DNA from: an uncultured Oxalicibacterium sp. | Lineage (GTDB): Bacteria > Pseudomonadota > Gammaproteobacteria > Burkholderiales > Burkholderiaceae_D | Length of the DNA stretch: 50,448 bases | Reading direction: 5' to 3' | Assembly: GCF_913776015.1 (NCBI RefSeq) | Contig: NZ_CAJYMD010000077.1 | Location: 1 to 50,448 of the forward strand | Shown: positions 9,643 through 18,222 of the stretch, in pieces | Position numbering within the stretch: the first letter of the stretch is position 1 | Layout of the letters: every line of letters begins with the position of its first letter | Translations under genes and position numbers: made by a program | The notes under the pieces: model-generated | Databases searched by the model: none | Told to the model about the DNA's origin: nothing | The model's input: only the letters and a program-made list of their open reading frames with translations

Positions 9643-10302
9643 CTATCGAAACAGACTCGCAATCAGATGTTGCGTCAGTGTGTGCCTTACTTCGCCCACC
9701 GTGGCGGCGCTGCCCAGGCTGCGCATGTCGATGGTTTGCAGGCCGGCATAACCGCAGGGATTGATCCACGAAAACGGTTGCAAATCCATTGCCACATTCA
9801 GCGACACACCGTGATAGGTACAGCCGCTCGCACGAATCTTCAGGCCCAGCGCCGCGATTTTCGCGCCACGCAACGGCCCCTCACTCAGGTAAATGCCCGG
9901 CGCACCGGGATGGCGTTCACCGGCCAGATTATACGCCGCCAGCGTATCGATGACTGCCTGCTCGATGCGATGCACGAGTTCGCGGGCGAACAGGCGCGCG
10001 TCGGGATGATTGCGGCGCAAGTCCAGCAGCAGGTAGATCACTACCTGGCCCGGTCCGTGGTAGGTCACTTCGCCGCCGCGATCGGTCTGGATCACGGGAA
10101 TGCCGTGCGCATCCAGTACATGGCCGGGATCGGCGGCCAGCCCGAGTGTATAGACGGGCGGATGCTCGACCAGCCAGATTTCATCTGCGGTGCCGGCATG
10201 GCGGGCATCGGTGAAGGCGCGCATCGCTGGGAACGTGACGTCGTAGGCTTCCAGCCCGCGATCGCGGATCAGAGGCTGCAGACGGTCGGCAACGGCGTTC
10301 AT
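9643..10302 (-). CDS. lipB: Octanoyl-[ACP]:protein N-octanoyltransferase
   Basis: Transfers octanoate from acyl-carrier protein to lipoyl domains, giving the substrate for LipA. The 219-residue sequence has the substrate motif [12 protein letters not shown] (residues 75-86), catalytic K148 in [10 protein letters not shown], and the acyl-accepting C183 in NPCG. The CTYHG motif is also present. Length is normal. It is 22 bp downstream of ybeD and 148 bp upstream of lipA, with no gene in that gap. The organisation implies co-transcription of the lipoate genes. Confidence 0.97.
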   Translation of the reverse strand: MNAVADRLQPLIRDRGLEAYDVTFPAMRAFTDARHAGTADEIWLVEHPPVYTLGLAADPGHVLDAHGIPVIQTDRGGEVTYHGPGQVVIYLLLDLRRNHPDARLFARELVHRIEQAVIDTLAAYNLAGERHPGAPGIYLSEGPLRGAKIAALGLKIRASGCTYHGVSLNVAMDLQPFSWINPCGYAGLQTIDMRSLGSAATVGEVRHTLTQHLIASLFR

Positions 10303-10324
10303 GTTTATCGCAAAGACCAGCGCG

Positions 10325-10606
10325 TCAGAGAACGAACTTCACCATCGGATGGCCGGACAGGGCGCGATACACATTGTCGAGCTGTTCACGGCTGGTGGCG
10401 CGCACGGTGATCGTCAGCGACAAATACTTGCCTGCCGAAGAAGGTCGCATGGTTTCGACCTTCCCCGCGTGAAATTCCGGATCGTGCACGGTGACGACTT
10501 CGACGATGGTTTGGGCAAATTCGTCATGCATCAGACCGACGACCTTGATGGGGAAGTCGCTCGGGTATTCGATCAGGCTGTCTTTTGGGTCGATGGGTTC
10601 GTTCAT
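10325..10606 (-). CDS. ybeD: YbeD/DUF493 family protein
   Basis: A 93-residue small cytosolic protein of the UPF0250/YbeD family, recognised by its position before lipB and by the ACT-like ferredoxin fold pattern ([11 protein letters not shown] ... [22 protein letters not shown] ... VKFVL). The in-frame ATG at 10606 (MNEPIDP) is chosen; the longer open reading frame upstream has no domain support. Its function is not established; a regulatory role in lipoate metabolism has been suggested from gene neighbourhood. Immediately upstream the compositional island begins. Confidence 0.93.
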   Translation of the reverse strand: MNEPIDPKDSLIEYPSDFPIKVVGLMHDEFAQTIVEVVTVHDPEFHAGKVETMRPSSAGKYLSLTITVRATSREQLDNVYRALSGHPMVKFVL

Positions 10607-10997
10607 GGCATGGCTACTCGGGGTGCATGTCGTCTGCAACGCGCAAACGACCAGAAGACGACATGATAACGGGAATGGCGGTAGGACGAGTGTCTCTGAC
10701 TGACGCGAGGTGTGGGATGCGCTCCCCATCAATAGAGCGGCGGACGGTTAATCAACTGATGCTTGTTTCGAGTCTAGGTCGGGGGGGGCTCAGAATACAA
10801 AAGCCCGTAAGTGAAAATGTGGGTGCGGTTTATTTTTTTAACGGGATCATGCTGTGCAAATTCAAAAGTACTGCCTCGCTGAGCGCTCAATCTCAGATGA
10901 GCCTATTCAAGTAAATTCAATGGATATAAAAGCTATCTTTTAGGAAATATGGCGACCATAATTGGCTACCCATCTTATCTAATTTAGCCCGATTGCC
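10607..10997. other. AT-rich gap at the left edge of the DUF3800 island
   Basis: Almost 400 bp without a supported gene. From about 10740 the composition becomes AT-rich, unlike the flanks. It contains a run of eight G (10781-10788), a T-rich run near 10833 and TA-rich stretches (10920-10990) that could serve as a promoter for the DUF3800 gene. No direct repeat or integrase gene was seen. The upstream signals of ybeD must also lie here. Confidence 0.5.
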
Positions 10998-12168
10998 ATG
11001 GAACGTATATTTGCCTACGTTGACGAATCCGGAAATCTCGACATTGAAACCGAAAAATCGGGGGGCCACAGATTATTTTCTTGTCCTTGCCGTAGTACTT
11101 AACGAATCAGCTATTACATCGACCAAACAGCAAGTCGATGCGATTAGGAAACGTCATTTTCAATCAGGGGAAATGAAGTCTAGTGGAGTCAAAAACAATG
11201 ATGGCGATCACAGAAGAATTAGGATACTAAGAGATTTGAGCAAGATCGATTTCAAATTCTGTGCGGTTGTTATAGATAAAAGTAAGGTGTTCAAAGATGG
11301 TGGCTTGCAATACAAGCAGTCTTTTTTCAAATTTACGAATGGCTTGCTTTATCAGCAATTATTCCACAGCTTCAACAAAATAAGCATCATTGCCGATGAA
11401 CATGGAGATCAAAAATTCATCAATAGCTTCCGTTCATACATCGAGAAAAATCATAAGCCAGATCTTTTCTGGGATTCTGATGTATCAACGGCCTCAAGCA
11501 AAGAAAATGTACTTATTCAGTTAGCAGACTTTATTGTTGGTTCTATTGCGCGCGTATATGAAGAAAAAAGCTCACCTGCGCTGAAGGAAGAGTATTTCAA
11601 TTTACTAAAAAATAATGCATTGGATATTCAGGAGTGGCCAACAAAATATCCGTTTCATCCAGAGCTTAAGAGCACTAACGAGTTCGACAGCTTAATCTAC
11701 AAGCATGCCCTTAATCAGGCTGAAGTCTTCTTAGCTGAAAATACAGATGCTTATCAGGACGAGAAAATACTGCAAATAGCAACACTGAACCATTTGGTAT
11801 TCATTAGTAAATTTGATCCCTCGCGGGATTATGTCTCCACATTTGACATTATCAAACACTTGAAAGAACGGGGTTTTGAGACGATCAGCGAACAAGCTAT
11901 TCGCTCAAAGATTATTGCGAAACTTAGGGATGAAGGAGTTCTGATTTCAAGTTGCACCAAGGGCTATAAAATTCCAAGAAGCTACCAAGATCTAAAAGAT
12001 TTTGTGGAGCGAGTAGACGGCTTAGTTAGACCGCTAATTGATAGGCTCGGTATTGCCAGACGAAGTTTCATGGTTGCTAGCCAAGGGAAAGTTGATTTGC
12101 TCAGCGGTGCTGGGTTCCCTGAGCTTACAGCGTTCGTAGAAACAATTGAAAAATCACGAAAACACTAA
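10998..12168 (+). CDS. DUF3800 RNase H-like protein with C-terminal winged helix; N-terminal frameshift
   Basis: The natural DUF3800 N-terminus (ATG 10998: MERIFAYVDESGN...) is in one frame and stops at 11102. The remaining family sequence (DYFLVLAVVLNESAI...) is in the next frame, up to 12168. The switch point is a six-G run at 11060-11065; removing one G would give an intact protein of about 389 residues. The long open frame starts at an unlikely TTG (10993). DUF3800 proteins have an RNase H-like fold; YVDES, IIADEHGD and the LIQLADFIVGS motif are visible. The last third resembles a winged helix (STFDIIKHLKERG...KLRDEGVLISS). The gene is AT-rich, suggesting transfer. It may be a pseudogene, a sequencing error or a phase-variable gene. 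Confidence 0.75.
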
Positions 12169-12205
12169 ACGTTTAGAAATTTACAAGCGAAGATTGAATG
12201 GACAA

Positions 12206-12245
12206 GAAAAACGGCAGGCCGCTTACGCGTACCTGCCGTTTTCTT
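12206..12245. terminator. Bidirectional terminator between DUF3800 gene and dacA
   Basis: A perfect 9-bp stem AACGGCAGG/CCTGCCGTT (12210-12218 and 12232-12240) has T-rich tails on both strands: TTTTCTTTG rightwards, and TTTTTCTTG leftwards. It sits between two convergent genes and probably ends both. Confidence 0.85.
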
Positions 12246-12296
12246 TGTTTGATCGCCGTGTAAGCGAGCAAACGCTTACATCATGCGATGGCCGAA

Positions 12297-13445
12297 TCAA
12301 TGCATCCAGAGACGAATCGCATCCCATGCACGGCCGAACATGCCGGCTTCACCGACTTGCTCCAGCGCCACGACCGGCAATTCCGCTGCGGTGCGGCCAT
12401 CAATTTCAATCTTCAGCGTGCCAACCTGGCTATTCTTGTCGATCGGGGCGACCAGTGGGTCCTTGCGTTGCAGAACGGGTTTGATCTTATCAGCCGTGCC
12501 TTTCGGAACAGTTACCCAGAGGTCACGCGTGAAGCCGATCTTGACAGTGTTTTGCGTGCCTTTCCAGACGTTTGGCGTGGCAACGGCCTGGTCTTTCGTG
12601 TACAGACGGACGGCGTCGAAATTCAGGAAGCCCCAATTCAGCAGTTTCTGGCTTTCTGCAGCACGTGCCTGATCCGAGGTCGTGCCCAGCACTACCGAAA
12701 TCAGACGTCGTTCGCCGTTGCCGGCAGGGCGCTTGGCGGTCGAAATCAGGCAATAGCCGGCACCGTTTGTGTAGCCGGTCTTCATGCCGTCAACGGTCGG
12801 GTCCAGCCACAGCAGGCGATTGCGGTTCGGCTGCTTGATGTTGTTGTAGGTGAATTCCTTGGTCGAATAGTAGGTCGCGAAATATTGCGGATGATCGATG
12901 ATCAGGCGCGAAGCCAGGATCGACAGATCGCGTGCGGTCGAATAGTTGGTTTCGCTCGGCAGGCCGTGCGGATTGGCAAAGCGTGTCGAGGTCATGCCCA
13001 TGCGTTCGGCTTCGCGGTTCATCAGCGAGACGAATACGTCTTCGGTGCCGGCCACGGCTTCGGCCAGCGCAACGGCGGCGTCGTTACCCGATTGCACGAT
13101 CAGGCCGTACAGCAGGTTGTTGACCGATACCGGCGTGCGCGGCTCGATGAACATCTTGGAGCTGCTCGGATCGACTCGCCATGCGTGTTCCGACACATTG
13201 ATCATCTGGTTCAGATCGAGCTTCTTTTCCTTCAGCGCATTGAAGACCACATAGGCCGTCATCAGCTTGGTCAGCGAGGCAGGCTCGATGCGCATATTGG
13301 GTTCCTGCGAGGCCAGAATCTGGTTGCTCGATGCATCGAGCAAGAGCCACGATTTGGCATTGATCGTCGGCGACGGAACGGTTTGGGCGAAGGCGGCGGA
13401 AACGGAGAGAACGGTGGCGAGAACGAGCGCAAGGAGATTTTTCAT
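12297..13445 (-). CDS. dacA: D-alanyl-D-alanine carboxypeptidase (PBP5/6 family)
   Basis: A low-molecular-weight penicillin-binding protein that trims the terminal D-Ala of peptidoglycan pentapeptides in the periplasm. The 382 residues begin with a signal peptide (cleavage after SAAFA, near residue 20). They carry the full active site: S57-x-x-K60 (SLTK), S119-G-N and K222-T-G. The C-terminal beta domain (from about residue 280) and a terminal amphipathic helix (AGMFGRAWDAIRLWMH) fit PBP5/6 membrane anchoring. In E. coli the neighbouring order is dacA-ybeD-lipB-lipA, as here apart from the inserted DUF3800 gene. The paralogue name dacC is equally possible. Confidence 0.96.
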   Translation of the reverse strand: MKNLLALVLATVLSVSAAFAQTVPSPTINAKSWLLLDASSNQILASQEPNMRIEPASLTKLMTAYVVFNALKEKKLDLNQMINVSEHAWRVDPSSSKMFIEPRTPVSVNNLLYGLIVQSGNDAAVALAEAVAGTEDVFVSLMNREAERMGMTSTRFANPHGLPSETNYSTARDLSILASRLIIDHPQYFATYYSTKEFTYNNIKQPNRNRLLWLDPTVDGMKTGYTNGAGYCLISTAKRPAGNGERRLISVVLGTTSDQARAAESQKLLNWGFLNFDAVRLYTKDQAVATPNVWKGTQNTVKIGFTRDLWVTVPKGTADKIKPVLQRKDPLVAPIDKNSQVGTLKIEIDGRTAAELPVVALEQVGEAGMFGRAWDAIRLWMH

Positions 13446-13556
13446 CGGACTTTCTGAGGCGCATGGGTGGGCATGCGTCGGTTGCTAAAGGGTGGAAACG
13501 AAGGGTGTAAAGAAAACGACAAACAGTTTGATCGGCCAGTCGGTGCGCTCGCGAAC

Positions 13557-14183
13557 TTAGCGGTGCCACATTTGGACTACATGATTCTTGATATGTTGCA
13601 ATTTGCGGTTGAAAAAATGATCGGAGCCCGGCACCACCAGCACAGGCAGGTCTTGCGGACGCGCCCAGTCGAAAACGTTGCTCAGCGGAATCGTATCGTC
13701 GAGTTCGCCATGGATCACGATCGTATCACTCGGCACGTTCGGCAACGGCCATTTGCCGGGCGCGGAGCCGACCAGCGCCAGACGTTCAGCCGACGTGCCG
13801 GCAGCGGTCAGGCGTTCCTGCAGCTGCGTCTGTACATACGTGCCGAACGAAAAACCGGCCAGCGCGAAGGGCAGATCGGGATACAGTTCGCGGGCGTGTG
13901 CCAGCAGTTGCGCCATGTCGTCGGTTTCGCCGCGGCCTTCATCATATTCACCACCGGATTTGCCGACCCCACGGAAATTCATGCGGAACGCTGCATAGCC
14001 GAGTGAGGTAAAGGCACGCGTCAGTGTGTGCACAACCTTGTTGTCCATCGTGCCGCCGAACAGCGGATGCGGATGCGCCACGAGGGCGATGCCGACTGGT
14101 GCATTGTCGCCCGGCAGATCGAGCGCGCATTCAAGCGCACCGGCCACGCCGTCGAGAAGGAAATAGCGGGTTTGTGCGTTCAT
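13557..14183 (-). CDS. Alpha/beta hydrolase
   Basis: A 208-residue cytosolic alpha/beta hydrolase. The nucleophile elbow is G110-F-S112-F-G114, the acid is D162 or D163 (HGELDD), and the histidine is H189 (PGSDH). The oxyanion/substrate loop HPHPLFGGTMDNKVV and the FRGVGKS motif mark a conserved proteobacterial branch of unknown substrate. It lies 19 bp after the (2Fe-2S) ferredoxin gene on the same strand, so the two are likely co-transcribed. No signal peptide is seen. Specific activity (esterase, dienelactone hydrolase-like) cannot be decided. Confidence 0.88.
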   Translation of the reverse strand: MNAQTRYFLLDGVAGALECALDLPGDNAPVGIALVAHPHPLFGGTMDNKVVHTLTRAFTSLGYAAFRMNFRGVGKSGGEYDEGRGETDDMAQLLAHARELYPDLPFALAGFSFGTYVQTQLQERLTAAGTSAERLALVGSAPGKWPLPNVPSDTIVIHGELDDTIPLSNVFDWARPQDLPVLVVPGSDHFFNRKLQHIKNHVVQMWHR

Positions 14184-14202
14184 GCGGACTGTGCTCCAGC
14201 GT

Positions 14203-14523
14203 TCAGATCTTCAGACGTTCGACCACGCGGCCGCCGACCAGATGTTCGTCAATGATCTCGTCGATATCTTCCTGATCGACATAGGTGTACCACGTGCCTT
14301 GCGGATAGATGACGAGGACGGGACCGAGTTCGCAGCGACCCAGGCAACCGGCCTGATTGACGCGAACGGCGCCGGTTTTGCTGAGGCCGAGGTCCTTGAC
14401 GCGTGCCTTCAGATGTTGCTGGGCAGCGGCGGCACCTTTTTCGGCACAGCATTCACGGCCGTCGTCGCGCTGGTTCATGCAGATGAACAGGTGTTGGCCA
14501 AAATGCTGTGTGTTGTCGGTCAT
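14203..14523 (-). CDS. (2Fe-2S) thioredoxin-like ferredoxin
   Basis: A 106-residue protein with the thioredoxin-like [2Fe-2S] ferredoxin fold, as in NuoE C-termini and Azotobacter FeSII-like proteins. Cysteines C15, C25/C26, C60 and C64 occur in the family pattern (FICMN...ECCAEKG...AGCLGRCELGPVLVIYP). It is probably a cytosolic electron carrier; its partner is unknown. The start ATG is at 14523. Downstream is the alpha/beta hydrolase, and upstream by 38 bp is the VanZ gene, all on one strand. Confidence 0.88.
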   Translation of the reverse strand: MTDNTQHFGQHLFICMNQRDDGRECCAEKGAAAAQQHLKARVKDLGLSKTGAVRVNQAGCLGRCELGPVLVIYPQGTWYTYVDQEDIDEIIDEHLVGGRVVERLKI

Positions 14524-14561
14524 TGCGGGCTCGCTTCAAAGACCGGAATGATACACCCGTG

Positions 14562-15722
14562 TCAGCTTCGCTTCAGGCGATGGGTGCGATGCAGCAGGAA
14601 CCAGAAGGCGATCAGCGGCCACACCAGCGAGAGGAACTGTGCCGCGCCATTGAAGTTGAGGAACTTGCCCTGAACCCAGGTTTCGAGTGTGGCGACGAAA
14701 TAGGGATTGGCCGGCGCGACGTTGATGGTGACGAAGGCAATCGCCAGCAGCATGATCGCCATATAGCGTTGCAGGCGTTTCGGCAGCCATACCAGCAGCG
14801 CCAGCAGCACGACGCCGGCCAGCAAGCCGAGTTGCGCGCCTTCGGACAACCATGCCAGCGCATTCTGCGGCTTGAACAGCAGCGCCATCGACAGCGTTTT
14901 CACCGCCAATGCCGCTGCCAGCATGGCAATTACCAATAGAAAGCGCGGTGCCTTGTCGCGCAACATGTGAAACCACACCAGCAGCGCGCCAGCCGTGCTG
15001 CAGCAAGTGACGACAATCTCCACCTGCCAGTATTGGCTGGCCGAAAGCTGCATGCCATTGCGCAGCAGATCGCTGAGGTCGATCGGTACGTCGGTCCACA
15101 GCGACAGCCAGTCCGACAGCACGGGCAGCAACTGGCCGGTGCCGAACAGATAGCTTTGCGGATAGATTTGCGCGAGCGGCCACAAGGCCATCAACACCAC
15201 GCCGCGACTCGCCTCCGGCGTGAACAGCCGATGCCGCAAGCGCCGCAGACGGCTGCGTTCCAGTACCTGATGATAAGTAAGTGCACCCAGCACGGCCCCG
15301 ATCAATGCGCCGGTGCTGTTGGTCAGGAAATCAAGGTTGGACGTGACGCGCGTGGGCAGGAAACTCTGCAAGGCTTCCATCGAACCCGATACGAGGATGC
15401 CGAGCAGCGCCGCCAGAAGCATTGCGGCAACGCCGCGCACCGATGGATAGAACGCATAAACGGCCAGCACGCCCAGCGGCACATAGCCGAGGATGTTGGT
15501 AACGACGTCGAAGCCGGTCCAGTAACGCGGTGGAATCGGTTCGTACAGATATTTTTCGAGCGGAACACCGAGTTGTTCCCAGCCCGAAAACGGATACAGG
15601 CTGGCGTAGATGATCAGCGCCAGATAGGCGAGCAGAATGCCACGCGCTAGCACTGACGGCTCGCGCGGTGGCGCAGGCGGGAACTGCTGGATCAGCGTTT
15701 CGGCGGCAGGTTCGCGAGCCAT
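14562..15722 (-). CDS. VanZ family membrane protein
   Basis: A 386-residue inner-membrane protein. The N-terminal third contains the VanZ signature (TNILGYVPLGVLAVY, then SGSMEALQSFLPTRVTSNLDFLTNSTGALIG). VanZ family members include the teicoplanin-resistance protein VanZ, but most are of unknown function. The C-terminal two-thirds adds about six further helices. Its ATG (15722) lies 31 bases inside the end of the upstream lipoprotein gene, so translation is probably coupled. The neighbourhood suggests an envelope role connected with the MCE transporter (inference). Confidence 0.85.
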   Translation of the reverse strand: MAREPAAETLIQQFPPAPPREPSVLARGILLAYLALIIYASLYPFSGWEQLGVPLEKYLYEPIPPRYWTGFDVVTNILGYVPLGVLAVYAFYPSVRGVAAMLLAALLGILVSGSMEALQSFLPTRVTSNLDFLTNSTGALIGAVLGALTYHQVLERSRLRRLRHRLFTPEASRGVVLMALWPLAQIYPQSYLFGTGQLLPVLSDWLSLWTDVPIDLSDLLRNGMQLSASQYWQVEIVVTCCSTAGALLVWFHMLRDKAPRFLLVIAMLAAALAVKTLSMALLFKPQNALAWLSEGAQLGLLAGVVLLALLVWLPKRLQRYMAIMLLAIAFVTINVAPANPYFVATLETWVQGKFLNFNGAAQFLSLVWPLIAFWFLLHRTHRLKRS

Positions 15723-16321
15723 GTGCTCATGTCGGCAATAACGGCATCACTGGCGGCGGCCAGTGCGGCAGCGCCACCCTGTGCGTCGGCAGTGGCGGCA
15801 GGAATGCGCTGCACGAACATTTTCTGTGTGCGCAGGACGCGGCCATCGAACAGCGAGGCACGAATGGCGACTTCACCATAACTCTTGCCGGCGCTTTCAA
15901 AATGTTGCGAGAACTCGTCGGCTTCCAGACGCAGGATCGGTACATTGATCGCACCGTCAGCAGCGGCGATCACGACACCGCCACTGCGTGACAGACTGGA
16001 CTTGAAGCGCTGCGCAAACAACTGTGCCGGCGGCATGGTCCAGCGACTGCCGGCGTAGGCGCGCGGTTGCAAGTCGTTGGCGTAGTCGAGGCGGTAATAC
16101 ATCAACTGGCTGTCCAGCCATGCAGGTGCCTGAATCTCGGCAACACTGATCGCCGGCAGGGCGTTGGCCGCGACAGTTGTCTGTGTGCGCTGCGGCCCCA
16201 GGTCGAGCAGCGTGGCGCGTGGCGCTTCCGAGGCGCAGCCGGACAGCATGAGGCCGGCCAGCAGCAAGGCAGGTAGAGCCGACCAGCGACGTGCCGTGTG
16301 GTGCTTGTATGATCGCATCAT
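15692..16321 (-). CDS. ABC-type transport auxiliary lipoprotein (PqiC-like)
   Basis: A 209-residue lipoprotein. The signal peptide ends in a lipobox LMLSGC (cleavage before the Cys), with positively charged MMRSYKHHTARRW ahead. The following domain matches the PqiC/ABC-type auxiliary lipoprotein family (YYRLDYANDLQPRAYAGSRW). These are outer-membrane partners of MCE proteins. I chose the ATG at 16321, eight codons inside the longest frame, because GAGGAAAGGAAAA precedes it. It overlaps the VanZ gene by 31 bases at its 3' end and follows the MCE gene by 28 bp. Confidence 0.85.
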   Translation of the reverse strand: MMRSYKHHTARRWSALPALLLAGLMLSGCASEAPRATLLDLGPQRTQTTVAANALPAISVAEIQAPAWLDSQLMYYRLDYANDLQPRAYAGSRWTMPPAQLFAQRFKSSLSRSGGVVIAAADGAINVPILRLEADEFSQHFESAGKSYGEVAIRASLFDGRVLRTQKMFVQRIPAATADAQGGAAALAAASDAVIADMSTWLANLPPKR

Positions 16322-16349
16322 TGTTTTCCTTTCCTCGATGAACAAGCCT

Positions 16350-17279
16350 TCATGGCGCGCGGAAGCCTGGTTCGCCCGGCCCCGGTTGCGGTGTGCCGCT
16401 GCCGAACAGGATGCTTTGCGGACGCTGGTTGAAGGTTTCCAGCGTGCGATTCAATACGCGCAGCGAAGTCTTGGCTTCGTTGATCAGCGGCACGGCTTCG
16501 TATTCGATGACCGATGCGGCCGAACCCACATTATCGACCGCGCCGCTGAATCCTGCCAGCGGGCCATCGGGCGCATTCAGGCGCGTGGTGAATTCGTTGA
16601 GGTTGTTGGTCAGTACATTGGCATCCTGCGACAGTTTGTTGACCGAAACAACCATCTCGTTGGCATTGCGCGTCAGCGCCGGGAACTCGTCGAGTGCCGG
16701 TTGCAGCTTGTCGGGAATGGTGGCGATCTTGTCTGCAGCTTCGCTGACATCGGTAAAGGCTGCCAGCATCTTCTTCTGGTTTTCATCGGACAAGAAGGTG
16801 TTGAGTTTTTGCGCAACTTCCTCGGTTTGTCTCAGAATGGCGAGGCCGCGCAGTTGCAGCGTGTCCAGTAAGCTGGGGCGCATGTCGATGCGTGCTACCT
16901 TGTTTTTCGAGGAGGGCAGCAATGTTCCGTCACGACCCGTGTCGTCGAGTTGCACGTAGGCGAGGCCGGTGACGCCCTGGTAATTCAGCGTGGCGAAGGT
17001 TGATCGCGTGATTGGCGTGTTTTTCGAAACGCTGAAGCGAATCAGAATGCGGCCGGGTTTTTCTGGATCGAACAGCACTTCATCCACTCGCCCGACATCG
17101 AGGCCGCGATAGCGTACCGCTGCTTGCGGATTCAGTCCGGGGACGGAAAGGTTGGTAGCAATTTCGTAGGGGATGCGTTCCTCGCGGTCCTGGTTGAACC
17201 ACATCGCGATCAGTGCAGCTGCGATCAGCAGCACGATCGTGAAGATGCCCGCCATCAGTGCATGTGCCTTATTTTCCAT
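16350..17279 (-). CDS. MlaD/PqiB-like MCE-domain protein
   Basis: A 309-residue periplasmic substrate-binding component with one N-terminal membrane helix (about 9-27). A single MCE domain follows (about 35-115; VPGLNPQAAVRYRGLDVGRV ... NYQGVTGLAYVQL). The long C-terminal helical region (150-280) could form a tunnel or needle, as in other MCE proteins. MCE hexamers bridge the periplasm for lipid transport. It is encoded with an ABC ATPase, a permease and a lipoprotein, so the set is a complete Mla/Pqi-type system. Confidence 0.9.
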   Translation of the reverse strand: MENKAHALMAGIFTIVLLIAAALIAMWFNQDREERIPYEIATNLSVPGLNPQAAVRYRGLDVGRVDEVLFDPEKPGRILIRFSVSKNTPITRSTFATLNYQGVTGLAYVQLDDTGRDGTLLPSSKNKVARIDMRPSLLDTLQLRGLAILRQTEEVAQKLNTFLSDENQKKMLAAFTDVSEAADKIATIPDKLQPALDEFPALTRNANEMVVSVNKLSQDANVLTNNLNEFTTRLNAPDGPLAGFSGAVDNVGSAASVIEYEAVPLINEAKTSLRVLNRTLETFNQRPQSILFGSGTPQPGPGEPGFRAP

Positions 17280-17331
17280 GATGCGTTTCCATGATGCGTT
17301 GATGTTTCATGACGCCATTTCCATGACACGT

Positions 17332-18222
17332 TTAATGCGGGGCGTCGTACTTGTCGCTTTTTTCTTTGTCACTATTGTTCTTGCTTTCGTCTTCCTTTTC
17401 CGCGCGCTGCTGTTCCACGTGATCGGGCAGCGCCTCGATCGCACGCTGGCCGCGCTCGCCACGAAAGAAGGTTTCGATGAACGGATGCTTGAATTCCACC
17501 ACCTTGTCCGGTGCGCAGTAGGCGATGATGTGCTTGTCGGCCAGCACCGCCACGCGCGACGATAGCGCGAACAAGGTGTCCAGATCGTGCGTCACCATCA
17601 CTACCGTCAGCTTCATTTCGTCGTGCAGTTCACGAATCAGGCTGACGAAGCTTTCCGATGCATTCGGATCGAGCCCGGCGGTCGGTTCGTCCAGGAATAC
17701 TAAGTCAGGATCCAGTGCCAGCGCGCGCGCCAGTGCCACGCGCTTGATCATGCCGCCCGACAGATCGGCAGGCATCTTGCGCGCATGTTCAGGACCGATG
17801 CCGGCCATCTGCAGCTTCAGCAATGCCGCATCAATCACCACATCCTTGGGCAGCGTGCGCAATTCGCGCAACGGTTGCGCCACGTTGTCGAGCACGCTCA
17901 GGGCCGAAAACAGCGCACCATGCTGGAACAGCATGCCCCAGCGCTGACGCAGGGTTTGCAAGCGGTTGCCGTCAATACGGTTGATGTCTTCACCGAACAC
18001 GCGCACTGCACCTGACGACGGCCGGTTCAGTCCCAGCATCTGTCGCAGCAGTACCGTCTTGCCGGAACCCGAACCACCGACCAATGAGACGATTTCGCCT
18101 TCATTTATCGCCAGATTCAAATCTTCATGCACCACTGTTTCGCCGAATTGCGTGCGCAAGCCTTCGATCTCGATGATCGGCTGTCTGCCATCCTTGGGCT
18201 CGATCGGATCGCATTCGTTCAA
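17332..18222 (-). CDS. MCE/Mla-type ABC transporter ATP-binding protein (MlaF-like)
   Basis: A 296-residue ATPase. Walker A is GGSGSGKT (49-56), the signature is LSGGM (about 155) and Walker B is LVFLDEPTAGLD. LSGGM instead of LSGGQ is typical of the MlaF family. The last 40 residues are a charged tail (KEDESKNNSDKEKSDKYD). The start is TTG at 18222, overlapping the permease stop (TTGA), with GGGAG seven bases upstream; no ATG is available in the N-terminal region. It powers the MlaE-like permease encoded just upstream. Confidence 0.9.
   Translation of the reverse strand: MNECDPIEPKDGRQPIIEIEGLRTQFGETVVHEDLNLAINEGEIVSLVGGSGSGKTVLLRQMLGLNRPSSGAVRVFGEDINRIDGNRLQTLRQRWGMLFQHGALFSALSVLDNVAQPLRELRTLPKDVVIDAALLKLQMAGIGPEHARKMPADLSGGMIKRVALARALALDPDLVFLDEPTAGLDPNASESFVSLIRELHDEMKLTVVMVTHDLDTLFALSSRVAVLADKHIIAYCAPDKVVEFKHPFIETFFRGERGQRAIEALPDHVEQQRAEKEDESKNNSDKEKSDKYDAPH

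Noticed and set aside
10585-10914. 109-codon plus-strand frame before the DUF3800 gene
   Set aside because: Begins inside ybeD, crosses the composition boundary and has no domain.
12288-13457. 389-codon open frame opposite dacA
   Set aside because: dacA has all three active-site motifs; the opposing frame has none.
17280-17331. Repeated TGATG/TTTCCATGA motifs between the MCE and ATPase genes
   Set aside because: Short, irregular repeats consistent with coupled start codons; no array periodicity or known element.
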